Positions 1 to 7,816 of a stretch of DNA of 42,056 bases are shown one piece after another. Within the stretch, counting starts at the first letter, position 1; the number at the start of each line of letters is the position of its first letter. A program made the translations under genes and the position numbers. Source of the DNA: an uncultured Lachnospiraceae bacterium (GTDB lineage: Bacteria > Bacillota > Clostridia > Lachnospirales > Lachnospiraceae); the NCBI GenBank assembly GCA_947625875.1, contig CANQQG010000019.1, positions 1-42,056 on the forward strand. The letters run 5' to 3'. The notes beneath the pieces are model-generated. The model searched no databases. It was not told the origin of the DNA and saw only the letters and a program-made list of their open reading frames with translations.

Positions 1-60
1 CGTATCCGGCCGGTCAATGACATACTCGCGTCTTTCATCATCAAAATAACCAAACTTCAT
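1..60 (-). CDS. GH94 cellobiose phosphorylase-like protein, N-terminal fragment (continues past window start)
   Basis: Only the first 20 codons are in the window. They read MKFGYFDDERREYVIDRPDT, which closely resembles the N-terminus of bacterial cellobiose phosphorylases (family GH94), enzymes that split cellobiose with phosphate into glucose 1-phosphate and glucose in the cytoplasm. The ATG at 58-60 is preceded by a strong AAAGGAG ribosome binding site with normal spacing. The gene lies 89 bp downstream of a complete GH94 gene in the same direction, so it is probably the fourth gene of the binding protein, chemoreceptor, phosphorylase operon. The call rests on this short N-terminus alone; the catalytic region is outside the window. 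Confidence 0.65.
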   Translation of the reverse strand, partial: MKFGYFDDERREYVIDRPDT

Positions 61-149
61 AATGGTTCTCCTTTAAATTTTATGGTTTTTCTGTTTTTTC
101 GAGCGTGATCTCGTCAATGCAGATCCGATGCTGCTCTGTGATCTGCTTT

Positions 150-2846
150 TTAACCAAGCGTAACCACAATCTCATGCACAGAATCCGGCATGGACGGTAT
201 CTGAGCCCTGCTTAACCATGCCGCTGTTTCCGTATGCTCCAGCGCCGCCCCGTCGCAGGAAGCCGCTTTCACCGCATACGCGCCATAGTCCAGTTTCTGC
301 GGGTTTTGGTACACAACCCGGAAATCCTTTTCTGCAAATCTGAGCGAAAGCTCCGCATTTCCCGCTTCGTCAAACTGCTCTTTTACAAGCTTTGGCTGGA
401 TATACAGGTCGCCTGTCTTCCCGTGCACGCCGAATACTTCCGTAACGACCGTCAGCATATACCAGCTCGCCGCGCCCGTCAGATAATGATACAACCCCCT
501 TCCTTCGCTGTTGAAATATTCCGGTATCCCCGGATAAATCCTGCTCACTTTAAAATTAAGCGCCGCGTCGCAGAGCGTCTGTAACGCTTTATAACCTTCC
601 TTTACAAATCCCCGCTGGTATAATGCGTTCGCATACATGACCGTCATATGGGAAAATACCGCCCCGTTTTCTTTCTCGCCGTATGCAAAGCCAAACATCC
701 TGCCGAGGTTAAACTTTTCTTCGTGGAAATTCGTGTTCAGGCGGTAGCCGCCGATCTCCTTCTCATACAGATACCGGTCCGCGCTCTTGCAGATCTGCGC
801 CGTCTGCTCCTCGCCCGCCGTTTTGCTCATGACCGCAAAGACCTGTCCGGTCAGCATCATGCGCACGTCCTGCCCGAAGAAGCCTTCCACCGCGTTCCCG
901 TCATTATCATAATAGCTGTTAAACCAGCCGCTGCCGTCCCCGTCTGAGATCCATTCCGTCCTGCGAATATGCGCCTTCATCCATTCCGCCTTATGCTGCA
1001 GGTTCTCCGCAAGCTCGTGTACGGAAACGCGGGCTTTCTTTCCGCTGATATTGTGCCGGCACACAAGCAGGTAATCCTGCAGCGCCGCCCTTTTCGCGTC
1101 GATATTGTCGTACATCCGCGCGTCGTCCTTTAAAAGCGTGTGCATCTCCTCCAGCAGCTCGACCTCTTTCCAGCCATATTTTTCTTCCAGAATCAAAAGC
1201 AGTTCCGCAAGCTGCGTCAGGTTCCCCGCATAAGCGCAGGTAAACGCAACGCTTTCCCCGTTTTCCGGCGCCATGTCCAGCGCATCGTTCCAATCCGCGC
1301 CGCGCAGGCGGATGTGGTTATGCGCGCCGACTTCATAAAACGCGCACAAATGCTGTAATAACAGATGCTCTAAGATCGTGCCCTCATAAACTTTTCCACT
1401 CACGCTCTTTTGCTGCAGCCCATAAGCGCTCTCCCATCTCGTGTCCAGATTCGTGCCGCGCTCAATCTGCTCATCCTTGAAATAAGGCGCCGTCTCTTTT
1501 AAGATCTCAATATCGCCCGTCTGGTCGATATATAGCTTTGTCGTCATAAACGGCCATACGCCATGATCCATCCAGACGCGGGCAATGCCGTTGCGGTCCG
1601 CGACAAATTCCCCCAGCCGGTCGCCAATGATCGTCGCGTTCGTGCCGTCAATCCGCACACCGCCATAGTTTGCCAGAATCATGCGCCGCACATCGTTCGG
1701 ATCCATGATCAGCAGGGAAAGGCAGTCCTGCCAGAGGTCGCGCCAGCCCCTGCCGCCCCTGCCGTAATCATGGTGCGGCAGGAAGGAACAGCCGTAGATC
1801 CGCCGCAGCATCGGCTGGAAGCTCACCCACTGCATAAAATTGTCAAAATCGGCATTGCCGGTATCATATCCGACATTTACCTTATCGTGCCAGTATGCCT
1901 GCGCCTCCGCAAGCGCGTCCGCCACTTTCCCCTCATCGGCGTATGCCGCGACGATATCCCGGATCTCCTCTTCTTTTTCCGTAACGCCCAGAAAAACCGT
2001 ATAAGATACCCGCTCTCCCGGCGCGAGCGCCACGTCTGCAAAACGGATGCCGCCGAGCGCCTCTTTCCCTTCTATGGAAATGCCCGCCGGAACGCCGCTG
2101 CCGCCTTCGATCACTTTCCGCGGGCGGATAAAGCTGCCGCCTTCCCCGATATAATCTTCCGCGCATGGGTAAAATCCCAGCGGCTTTTCCCCTTTGCCCG
2201 TCACGCCGCAGACAAAATACGTCAGGTTGTTTTTCTTATGCCCGCGCTCGTCAAAAGAGAGCGTCGGCTTTACATATACGCCGTAATCCGCCGTCCGGAT
2301 CCGGTGCAGCAGGGACGTTACGTGCCTGTGGTCCCTGATATTGTCCGCGCTGCGCCCAAAGATCGGGATCGCCGCGATCGGCGCCACCGTCTGCGTCTTT
2401 GCGCTCTTATTGCACAGTTCCACCTGCATGATCTCCACATTATGCGCCATCGGCGCAAAGGACGTCACCTTCGCTTCCAGCTGGTATTTCGCGGATTTCC
2501 GCGTAACCGTCTGCCACATAAAGCCCGCCGTCAGGCTGCTCTCGTCCTGCTCCTGTGTAAATTTACGGCTTTCCTCCTCGGCGGACGCGCCCGTCACCGA
2601 CCATGCGCCCGTACCGTCCACCCGGCACCAGAAATTGCGCGTGGAACGGTTGTTATGCAGATTTTCCGAGCTGACCGGCTCCATGATAAATGCATTCTGG
2701 TTCAGCTTGCTGTCCCCGCCCAGATTTGGCGTCAGCGCGCTTTTTATGCCGCCTTCCCCCGCCACCGGGAAATACAGATAGCTGTAATTTTCCGGCCGTT
2801 CCATCGTAAATGTGCCGTCTTTTCCTGTAAAGCTGATATTTTCCAT
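150..2846 (-). CDS. GH94 glycoside phosphorylase (beta-glucoside phosphorylase, laminaribiose phosphorylase-like size)
   Basis: An 898-residue protein with the hallmarks of GH94 inverting phosphorylases: the N-terminal sandwich domain segment FGRSADNIRDHRHVTSLLHR (about 164-183), the (alpha/alpha)6 motif RGWRDLWQDCLSLL (about 366-379) and the catalytic-acid region RGADWNDALD (515-524). Such enzymes use phosphate to release sugar 1-phosphate from beta-linked disaccharides or oligosaccharides in the cytoplasm, saving ATP. The length is above the roughly 800 residues of cellobiose or chitobiose phosphorylases and near the roughly 900 of known laminaribiose phosphorylases, but substrate cannot be fixed from sequence alone. 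The start at 2846 follows GGAGAG with 8-nt spacing. It lies 35 bp after the chemoreceptor gene. The 3' end may carry a frameshift (see findings). Confidence 0.9.
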   Translation of the reverse strand: MENISFTGKDGTFTMERPENYSYLYFPVAGEGGIKSALTPNLGGDSKLNQNAFIMEPVSSENLHNNRSTRNFWCRVDGTGAWSVTGASAEEESRKFTQEQDESSLTAGFMWQTVTRKSAKYQLEAKVTSFAPMAHNVEIMQVELCNKSAKTQTVAPIAAIPIFGRSADNIRDHRHVTSLLHRIRTADYGVYVKPTLSFDERGHKKNNLTYFVCGVTGKGEKPLGFYPCAEDYIGEGGSFIRPRKVIEGGSGVPAGISIEGKEALGGIRFADVALAPGERVSYTVFLGVTEKEEEIRDIVAAYADEGKVADALAEAQAYWHDKVNVGYDTGNADFDNFMQWVSFQPMLRRIYGCSFLPHHDYGRGGRGWRDLWQDCLSLLIMDPNDVRRMILANYGGVRIDGTNATIIGDRLGEFVADRNGIARVWMDHGVWPFMTTKLYIDQTGDIEILKETAPYFKDEQIERGTNLDTRWESAYGLQQKSVSGKVYEGTILEHLLLQHLCAFYEVGAHNHIRLRGADWNDALDMAPENGESVAFTCAYAGNLTQLAELLLILEEKYGWKEVELLEEMHTLLKDDARMYDNIDAKRAALQDYLLVCRHNISGKKARVSVHELAENLQHKAEWMKAHIRRTEWISDGDGSGWFNSYYDNDGNAVEGFFGQDVRMMLTGQVFAVMSKTAGEEQTAQICKSADRYLYEKEIGGYRLNTNFHEEKFNLGRMFGFAYGEKENGAVFSHMTVMYANALYQRGFVKEGYKALQTLCDAALNFKVSRIYPGIPEYFNSEGRGLYHYLTGAASWYMLTVVTEVFGVHGKTGDLYIQPKLVKEQFDEAGNAELSLRFAEKDFRVVYQNPQKLDYGAYAVKAASCDGAALEHTETAAWLSRAQIPSMPDSVHEIVVTLG

Positions 2847-2881
2847 AATCTCGTCTCTCCTTTTTATTTCCTGAATCATAC

Positions 2882-5407
2882 TTAATCTCTGATCTGAAAA
2901 GCGCCAATCTGCGCCGCGAGCTCCTGCGCCGAAGCCGTCAGCTCCTCAGATTCCGTCGCAACGGTCCCGCTGTTTGCCATCAGGTGATTCGCCTGCTCCA
3001 CCAGTTCATCGGAGGAAGCGAGGATTTCCTCCGAGCTTGCCGCCTGTTCTTCGGAGATCGCCGCGACGTCCCCGGCCACGTCTTCGACCTGTTCCACCTT
3101 GTGGATCATGTTCTGCACCAGATCGCCGACAGAGAGGATATTATCAAATATAATGTCAAACGTCTGCACCGCATTGTCGATCAGCTTGCTGCTGTTGTTA
3201 ATGCTCTCCACGCTTTCATTCGCCTGGTTGACGACGTCCCCGATCGAAGATTTGATTTCCAGCACGAGGTTGTCAATATGCTGGACGGACTCAACGCTCG
3301 TCTGCGCCAGCTTGCCGATCTCCGTCGCCACAACTGCAAAGCCGCGCCCGGCTTCCCCTGCGCGCGCCGCTTCGATCGAAGCGTTCAGGGACAGCAGGTT
3401 CGTCTCCTCCGCAATGCCGCCGATCACCCTTGTGATATTTGTGATCTCCTCCGAAGCCGTTCCTACTTTGTCAATCGCAAGCTGCAGCGTATGCACTGAC
3501 TGGTTGATCTCCTGCATCGCGCCGCTGACGTCCTGCATGACCGCCTTGCCTTTTTCGGACACCTCTACCGTTTCCTTCATCTTGCCGCTGACCACATCGC
3601 CGTCGCCCCTTGTCTCCGCTACGACCAGCGAAAGCGTCGTTGCGCTCTTCGCAATGCCGTTGACCGAGATCGAAAGCTGCTCTACCGTCGTGTTCAGCTC
3701 CTTCATGGAATCATTCTGGCGTCTGGACGCGTCAAACATCTGGTTGGAGATATCGCGGCTGCTGTCCGCCTGGTTGTGCAGCGTATTGGACACGCCGTTG
3801 ATCGAAGCGATCATCCCGCACATTGTCTCGATAAACTTCTCCACGCGCCTGCTCATCACGCCGATCTCATCATTGCTCTTTGTCGTGCTGTGTATCGTAA
3901 AGTCGCCGTCCGTCATTGTCTCAATAATGCCTGTCAGCTGTTTTACCGGCCGGATCACGATATGGACGACACGCTCGATCAATACCAGCAGAATCAGAAT
4001 CGAGACGACGCCAAACAACACCATCAGATTCCGCAAATTATCCAGATCCTGATAGATCAGCCTGGTCGGGATGTAGGACACGAGCATCCATTCCGTCCCG
4101 TCCACGTCCCCAAATACCGTCATCCTGCCGTCGATCTCCGTAAGGCCCAGATCATCCGCCGCTATTTTTTCCCCGACTTTATTCATAAACCCATCGCTGA
4201 TATCGCTCAGTTTCTGCGAAATAAGCTCCGTATCACGCGCAGCTAAGATCGAATTGTCCTCTTTATTTACCAGAAACGCTTCCGCGCCTTCCATTTTTAC
4301 AAAGCTGTTTACGTATACGCTGACCTTATCCAGCGAGAGATCCGCCGAAAGCACACGAATATCGCCGGAGTCCGTCCGCAGTGTGCCGCACGCGCTGATG
4401 ACCTGCCGCCCGTCCGCCCTTGTATACGCATTGGTAAAGCCCATGTTTACCCTGCCAAGCCCCGCCTGGAACCACTCGGACGCAAGCACGTCCGCCGCTT
4501 CCGCCTCCGGATCTTTTGTGTCTTCCGCCCCCGGCGCGTCCGCCGTCATGACAATGGAGATATTGCCAATCCGCACACCCGCCGTCGAGCCGGCCAGCCC
4601 CATGTTAAATTCCAGCCTGCCGTTCGCGTCGTCTTCACCCGTCATTGTAAAATCATAGCTGTACGTCTGTTTTTCCGGCGTAAGCTCTACGACCGTATCC
4701 TCCAGATAGCGGACATAATCATGGTCCGGCCCTGAGATGCCGACTTTCATGCTCCGGTTTTCCTCCGCATATGCGTCAAAGCTCACGCGGTATTCCGCGC
4801 CGTTTTTCATCGGCACATTTGCCTGCACGAGCTGGAGCGAATAGTCGACCGTCCCTTCATTTGCGATATCTACGGCGATCTCGCCATCCCTTACCTCTAC
4901 GGAGCCTTCGCCGCCCTCTGCGGTAAAAAACTCCCAGTCCGCGCCGTCCGAAAAATTCTCCTCCGCCGACAGATCTCCGTTATTCACATAATTGCCGTCC
5001 GCATTCGGATCGCGCAATACGATCGGCTGCAGCGCCGACGCCTCATGGAGCGTGCCGTCCCCGTCCGCCACATACAGCCCGTCCGGATAATTATTGTCAA
5101 ACCCGTAATAAGCGTCCAGATACGCCTGTAACTGCTCATCATCAAGGTTCATTTTTTCCAGCGCCTGTTTCTCGACCTGAAACGATGTCAGGTTTTGGTT
5201 CAGCCACGCTTCAATATCCGAAGCCTGGCTCTTTACGGAAGTCTCCAGAAGCCCCTCCGCGTCTGATTTAATCACTTTTTTGGACACGTGATAGGACAAC
5301 CCCGCAAGCACGATCACGATAATGCCCACGATCGGCAGTATCACGCCTAAAAGCTTTGTCTTTATGGAAACAAATCCGCGTTCTTTCTTTTTCCCTTTCA
5401 TCTTCAT
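2882..5407 (-). CDS. Methyl-accepting chemotaxis protein with CBM4/9-like insertion in its Cache sensor domain
   Basis: An 841-residue chemoreceptor. TM1 spans about 17-38, the extracellular region about 40-458, TM2 about 460-480, HAMP about 487-540, and the cytoplasmic signalling domain runs to the C-terminus. The conserved hairpin tip is visible ([19 protein letters not shown], then GRGFAVVA). The extracellular region is a double-Cache (PDC) sensor interrupted at about 150-290 by a domain with the pattern of a family 4/9 carbohydrate-binding module: W158, [36 protein letters not shown], and a terminal GVRIGNISI strand. The Cache fold resumes at EWFQAGLGR (311-319). It should signal to CheA/CheW, which are not encoded here. 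The ATG at 5407 follows GGAGGGG. The binding-protein gene is 25 bp upstream and a GH94 gene 35 bp downstream. Confidence 0.93.
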   Translation of the reverse strand: MKMKGKKKERGFVSIKTKLLGVILPIVGIIVIVLAGLSYHVSKKVIKSDAEGLLETSVKSQASDIEAWLNQNLTSFQVEKQALEKMNLDDEQLQAYLDAYYGFDNNYPDGLYVADGDGTLHEASALQPIVLRDPNADGNYVNNGDLSAEENFSDGADWEFFTAEGGEGSVEVRDGEIAVDIANEGTVDYSLQLVQANVPMKNGAEYRVSFDAYAEENRSMKVGISGPDHDYVRYLEDTVVELTPEKQTYSYDFTMTGEDDANGRLEFNMGLAGSTAGVRIGNISIVMTADAPGAEDTKDPEAEAADVLASEWFQAGLGRVNMGFTNAYTRADGRQVISACGTLRTDSGDIRVLSADLSLDKVSVYVNSFVKMEGAEAFLVNKEDNSILAARDTELISQKLSDISDGFMNKVGEKIAADDLGLTEIDGRMTVFGDVDGTEWMLVSYIPTRLIYQDLDNLRNLMVLFGVVSILILLVLIERVVHIVIRPVKQLTGIIETMTDGDFTIHSTTKSNDEIGVMSRRVEKFIETMCGMIASINGVSNTLHNQADSSRDISNQMFDASRRQNDSMKELNTTVEQLSISVNGIAKSATTLSLVVAETRGDGDVVSGKMKETVEVSEKGKAVMQDVSGAMQEINQSVHTLQLAIDKVGTASEEITNITRVIGGIAEETNLLSLNASIEAARAGEAGRGFAVVATEIGKLAQTSVESVQHIDNLVLEIKSSIGDVVNQANESVESINNSSKLIDNAVQTFDIIFDNILSVGDLVQNMIHKVEQVEDVAGDVAAISEEQAASSEEILASSDELVEQANHLMANSGTVATESEELTASAQELAAQIGAFQIRD
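4538..4957 (-). other. CBM4/9-like domain segment inside the chemoreceptor gene
   Basis: This segment encodes about residues 151-290 of the chemoreceptor. It has the alternating beta-strand pattern of the CBM_4_9 jelly roll: an opening tryptophan, a strand with DGEIAVDI, then [24 protein letters not shown], a polar linker, [23 protein letters not shown] and a closing [10 protein letters not shown]. It is followed by an acidic, alanine-rich linker before the Cache domain resumes. The fold assignment is by pattern recognition, not by a search. Confidence 0.7.
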
Positions 5408-5432
5408 CTGATACCCCTCCAAATTCCGCCGT

Positions 5433-6404
5433 TTACTGGTACTGCGCCACATTCGACGCATCTACTTTTTCAAACGGTATCAGGATATATTTCCCGTCGT
5501 CGGTAGCCCCTTCTATGCTCCTGATCGAATCTCCGGCCGCCAGTTTGCCAGCCGCTTCCACCGCGGCCTCCATCTGGGCGTCCATCGGCTGGAATGCCGT
5601 AAAGTCCATGCGCCCCGCCGCGATCGCCTCGCAGCCGCCCGCGGAAGCGTCCACGCCCAGAAACAAGATGGACGACGTGTCTATGCCCGCCTCTTCAAAC
5701 GCCGTCACGCTCCCGATCGCCATATCGTCATTGTTCGCCGCCACGCAGTCCACCGGCCTGCCGGTCTTTAAGAAAATATTGGTAAATTCCTTCGCCGTAT
5801 CCGAACTCCAGCCGGCAAAATCCTCAAATACATAGTTGATCTGTTTGCCGCTCGCCTTTAACGTCTGCTTTAAGCCGTTCGTCCGCCCGACCGTACCGGA
5901 CGCGCCCTTTGGCCCTTTTAAGATCATAACGTTGATCTCCTGCTTATCCGCAAATTTGTCCAGGATATATTCCGCCTGGTACTGCCCCGCCATGTATTCA
6001 TCCGAAGCCACATAGATATACTTATCCTTTTCCAGCTGGTCGTCGTCCGGCGCATTATTTAAAAACACGATCGGCGTATCGCCCGCCGCCGCTTTGATCT
6101 CGGTCACGATATCCGCAGAGACCGGCCCGCATAAAAGCACGTCATTTTTTTCCGCCGCGCTTTTGACCTGGGCGTCCTGCGTTTCGACCGACTGCTCCGC
6201 ATAGCCGACGTCAAACCCATATCCATGCTCCTGCGCCTGCATACCGAGTTTTTCCGCCCATCCTTCGTAGTAATCCCCACTCTCAATCGCAGCATAATAC
6301 ACAGAAATACCCTTGCCTGACATTATATTCCCGCCGCATCCCGTTACCATACATACGGCAAAAAGGCCCGCCAAAAATATACAATATGTTTTTTTCCTTT
6401 TCAT
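5433..6404 (-). CDS. Sugar-binding lipoprotein (periplasmic binding protein family 4, RbsB-like)
   Basis: A 323-residue protein with a lipoprotein signal peptide (basic MKRKK, hydrophobic core, lipobox VTGC with the acylated Cys at 23). The mature part has the two-lobe type I binding-protein fold of ribose/galactose binding proteins: [22 protein letters not shown], then [18 protein letters not shown], then a C-terminal lobe with [18 protein letters not shown]. It should bind a monosaccharide or small glycoside at the membrane surface. No ABC permease or ATPase is adjacent. Instead the next gene is a chemoreceptor, so a role as a sensory ligand carrier is plausible (inference). An alternative ATG at 6413 adds three residues; 6404 has the better spaced GAGGG site. 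Confidence 0.88.
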   Translation of the reverse strand: MKRKKTYCIFLAGLFAVCMVTGCGGNIMSGKGISVYYAAIESGDYYEGWAEKLGMQAQEHGYGFDVGYAEQSVETQDAQVKSAAEKNDVLLCGPVSADIVTEIKAAAGDTPIVFLNNAPDDDQLEKDKYIYVASDEYMAGQYQAEYILDKFADKQEINVMILKGPKGASGTVGRTNGLKQTLKASGKQINYVFEDFAGWSSDTAKEFTNIFLKTGRPVDCVAANNDDMAIGSVTAFEEAGIDTSSILFLGVDASAGGCEAIAAGRMDFTAFQPMDAQMEAAVEAAGKLAAGDSIRSIEGATDDGKYILIPFEKVDASNVAQYQ

Positions 6405-6466
6405 ACGTTCCATTCCCTCTTCCCCGCTATTTTACTGGATTTCCGTTGCCTGTCACCGAACCCGGT

Positions 6467-6513
6467 AACTGAAATTATAGACGGAAATTTCACCCAATTA
6501 TACAAATTCAGTT
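6467..6513. promoter_or_regulatory. Operator-like inverted repeats in the divergent intergenic region
   Basis: AACTGAA at 6467-6473 and its reverse complement TTCAGTT at 6507-6513 flank an 8-bp palindrome GAAATTTC (6484-6491). The site lies between the binding-protein gene (minus) and the araC-type gene (plus). It overlaps the -35 of the araC promoter and two TATAAT-like boxes for the minus strand. The divergent AraC protein is the obvious candidate ligand, by inference. Confidence 0.4.
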
Positions 6514-6540
6514 GCAAAAATATAAAATTCATGTCATAAT
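6512..6540 (+). promoter_or_regulatory. Sigma-A type promoter for the AraC-family regulator
   Basis: TTGCAA (6512-6517), a 17-bp spacer, and CATAAT (6535-6540), about 50 bp before the start codon of the plus-strand regulator gene. Confidence 0.55.
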
Positions 6541-6589
6541 TTTCAACAGACAATGATCATATCTGTCTTCAAAGAAATGAGGTATCGCC

Positions 6590-7330
6590 ATGAACACAGC
6601 AAGAGAATTTCACGTAAGAGAAATTGAAGATAACGAAATCAACGAAGAACACCAGCCAATGGAGATCGAATACGCCTTTTACAAGGCGGTGCGCGCGGGG
6701 GATCTGGACGCTGTCCGCGAAAACTGCCGGCAGAACTGTTTTACCGATATGCAGGGCAAAGGCACGCTCTCCCATAATTCGCTCCAGAACCTGAAATACC
6801 ACTTTATCGTCGCAACCGCGCTGATCACCCGACAGTGCATCGAAGGCGGCATGGAACAGGAGCTTGCCTACCGGCTGAGTGATTTTTACATATTAAAAGT
6901 CGATTCCTGCCTGACAGCAGAATCCATCAACGCGCTGCACCACGACATGGCGCTGGATTATACGCAGCGAATGTCACTGCTGCAAAAAAACAACATTGTT
7001 TCAAAATCGATCATACAATGTACGGAATATGTGTACAACCACATCCATGACCGCATCACGATCAACGACCTGGCAAACCACACAGGACTGTCCGTCAGTT
7101 ATTTATCAAGGCTTTTCAAAAAAGAACTCGGTATGCCGGTGAGCGAATACATCCGCGAAAAGAAAGTAGAAAAAGCGGAAAACCTGTTAAAATACTCAGA
7201 TTACAGCCTGATCGAAATCGCAAACTATCTTGCATTTTCCTCCCAGAGCCATTTCATACAGGTATTTACCAAACAGACGGGCATGACGCCGAAGAAATAC
7301 CGCGATCTGTATTTCCACACGACATGGTGA
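6590..7330 (+). CDS. AraC-family transcriptional regulator
   Basis: A 246-residue protein. The last 100 residues form the double helix-turn-helix of the AraC/XylS family: NHTGLSVSYLSRLFKKELG for the first HTH, then IEIANYLAFSSQSHFIQVFTKQTGMTPKKYR for the second. The N-terminal 140 residues are a mostly helical domain without a cupin motif; it resembles the N-terminal part of clostridial AraC proteins that I cannot tie to a ligand. The start follows GAGGT with 6-7 nt spacing. The gene is divergent from the sugar-binding, chemoreceptor and phosphorylase operon and is the likely regulator of it. It ends at a bidirectional terminator shared with the opposing phosphorelay operon. Confidence 0.93.
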   Translation: MNTAREFHVREIEDNEINEEHQPMEIEYAFYKAVRAGDLDAVRENCRQNCFTDMQGKGTLSHNSLQNLKYHFIVATALITRQCIEGGMEQELAYRLSDFYILKVDSCLTAESINALHHDMALDYTQRMSLLQKNNIVSKSIIQCTEYVYNHIHDRITINDLANHTGLSVSYLSRLFKKELGMPVSEYIREKKVEKAENLLKYSDYSLIEIANYLAFSSQSHFIQVFTKQTGMTPKKYRDLYFHTTW

Positions 7331-7384
7331 CTGATCATGCAAATATCGCGCGGCCGGACGCAAAAGGCGGCGGAAAAAAGCAAA

Positions 7385-7418
7385 GAGGAGGGAAAATGCA
7401 ATCCATTTTCCGCTCCTC
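7385..7418. terminator. Bidirectional Rho-independent terminator
   Basis: GAGGAG-GGAAAATG (7385-7398) pairs with CATTTTCC (7404-7411) and CTCCTC (7413-7418), with one bulged G. T-rich tracts follow on both strands. It sits between the convergent AraC gene and the last receiver gene. Confidence 0.8.
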
Positions 7419-7438
7419 TTCTTATACTGCCATGCGTC

Positions 7439-7795
7439 TTACAGATGCTCCTCCACCTTTGCCAGCAGCTCTTCTTTCTTAAACGGCTTCTGCACGATAT
7501 CCTTTGCGCCCGCCTGCGCGCTGTGCGCCCGCACCTCGTCGTCCACCTCCGCGGTGAGGAAAATGACCGGCACATCGCCCATGCCGCCGATCTGCCGTAT
7601 CTTTTCCAGCGTCTCATAGCCGTCCATCTGCGGCATCAGGATATCCAGCAGAATCATATCCGCCGTATGGTCCTGCAGATAGCGGATCGCCGCCTCGCCG
7701 GACTCCGCAAGCACGATCTCATAGCCGCCCGCAAGCGCCTTTTTTGCGATTTTCAGATTCATTTTATTGTCGTCTACGACCAGAATTTTTTTCAT
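7439..7795 (-). CDS. Single-domain response regulator (receiver only)
   Basis: A 118-residue stand-alone receiver domain. The acidic pair is D8-D9, the phosphoacceptor D51 (MILLDILMPQMDG), the conserved T81 (IFLTA) and K103 (VQKPF). There is no output domain, so it acts through protein contact or as an intermediate in a phosphorelay, by analogy with CheY/Spo0F-type proteins. It lies 21 bp after the large hybrid kinase gene and is the last gene before the terminator at 7385-7418. The HPt domains of the two hybrid kinases upstream are the likely phosphate donors (inference). Confidence 0.93.
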   Translation of the reverse strand: MKKILVVDDNKMNLKIAKKALAGGYEIVLAESGEAAIRYLQDHTADMILLDILMPQMDGYETLEKIRQIGGMGDVPVIFLTAEVDDEVRAHSAQAGAKDIVQKPFKKEELLAKVEEHL

Positions 7796-7816
7796 AAAAA
7801 TTTTCCTTCCTTTCCG

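Noticed and set aside
1563..2885. Plus-strand open frame of 440 codons opposite the GH94 gene
   Set aside because: It is an antisense shadow created by GC-rich codon third positions; the minus strand carries clear GH94 motifs and the plus frame has no family resemblance.
3099..4052. Plus-strand open frame of 317 codons opposite the chemoreceptor
   Set aside because: Serine/threonine-rich mirror of the signalling domain; no ribosome binding site and no recognisable domain.
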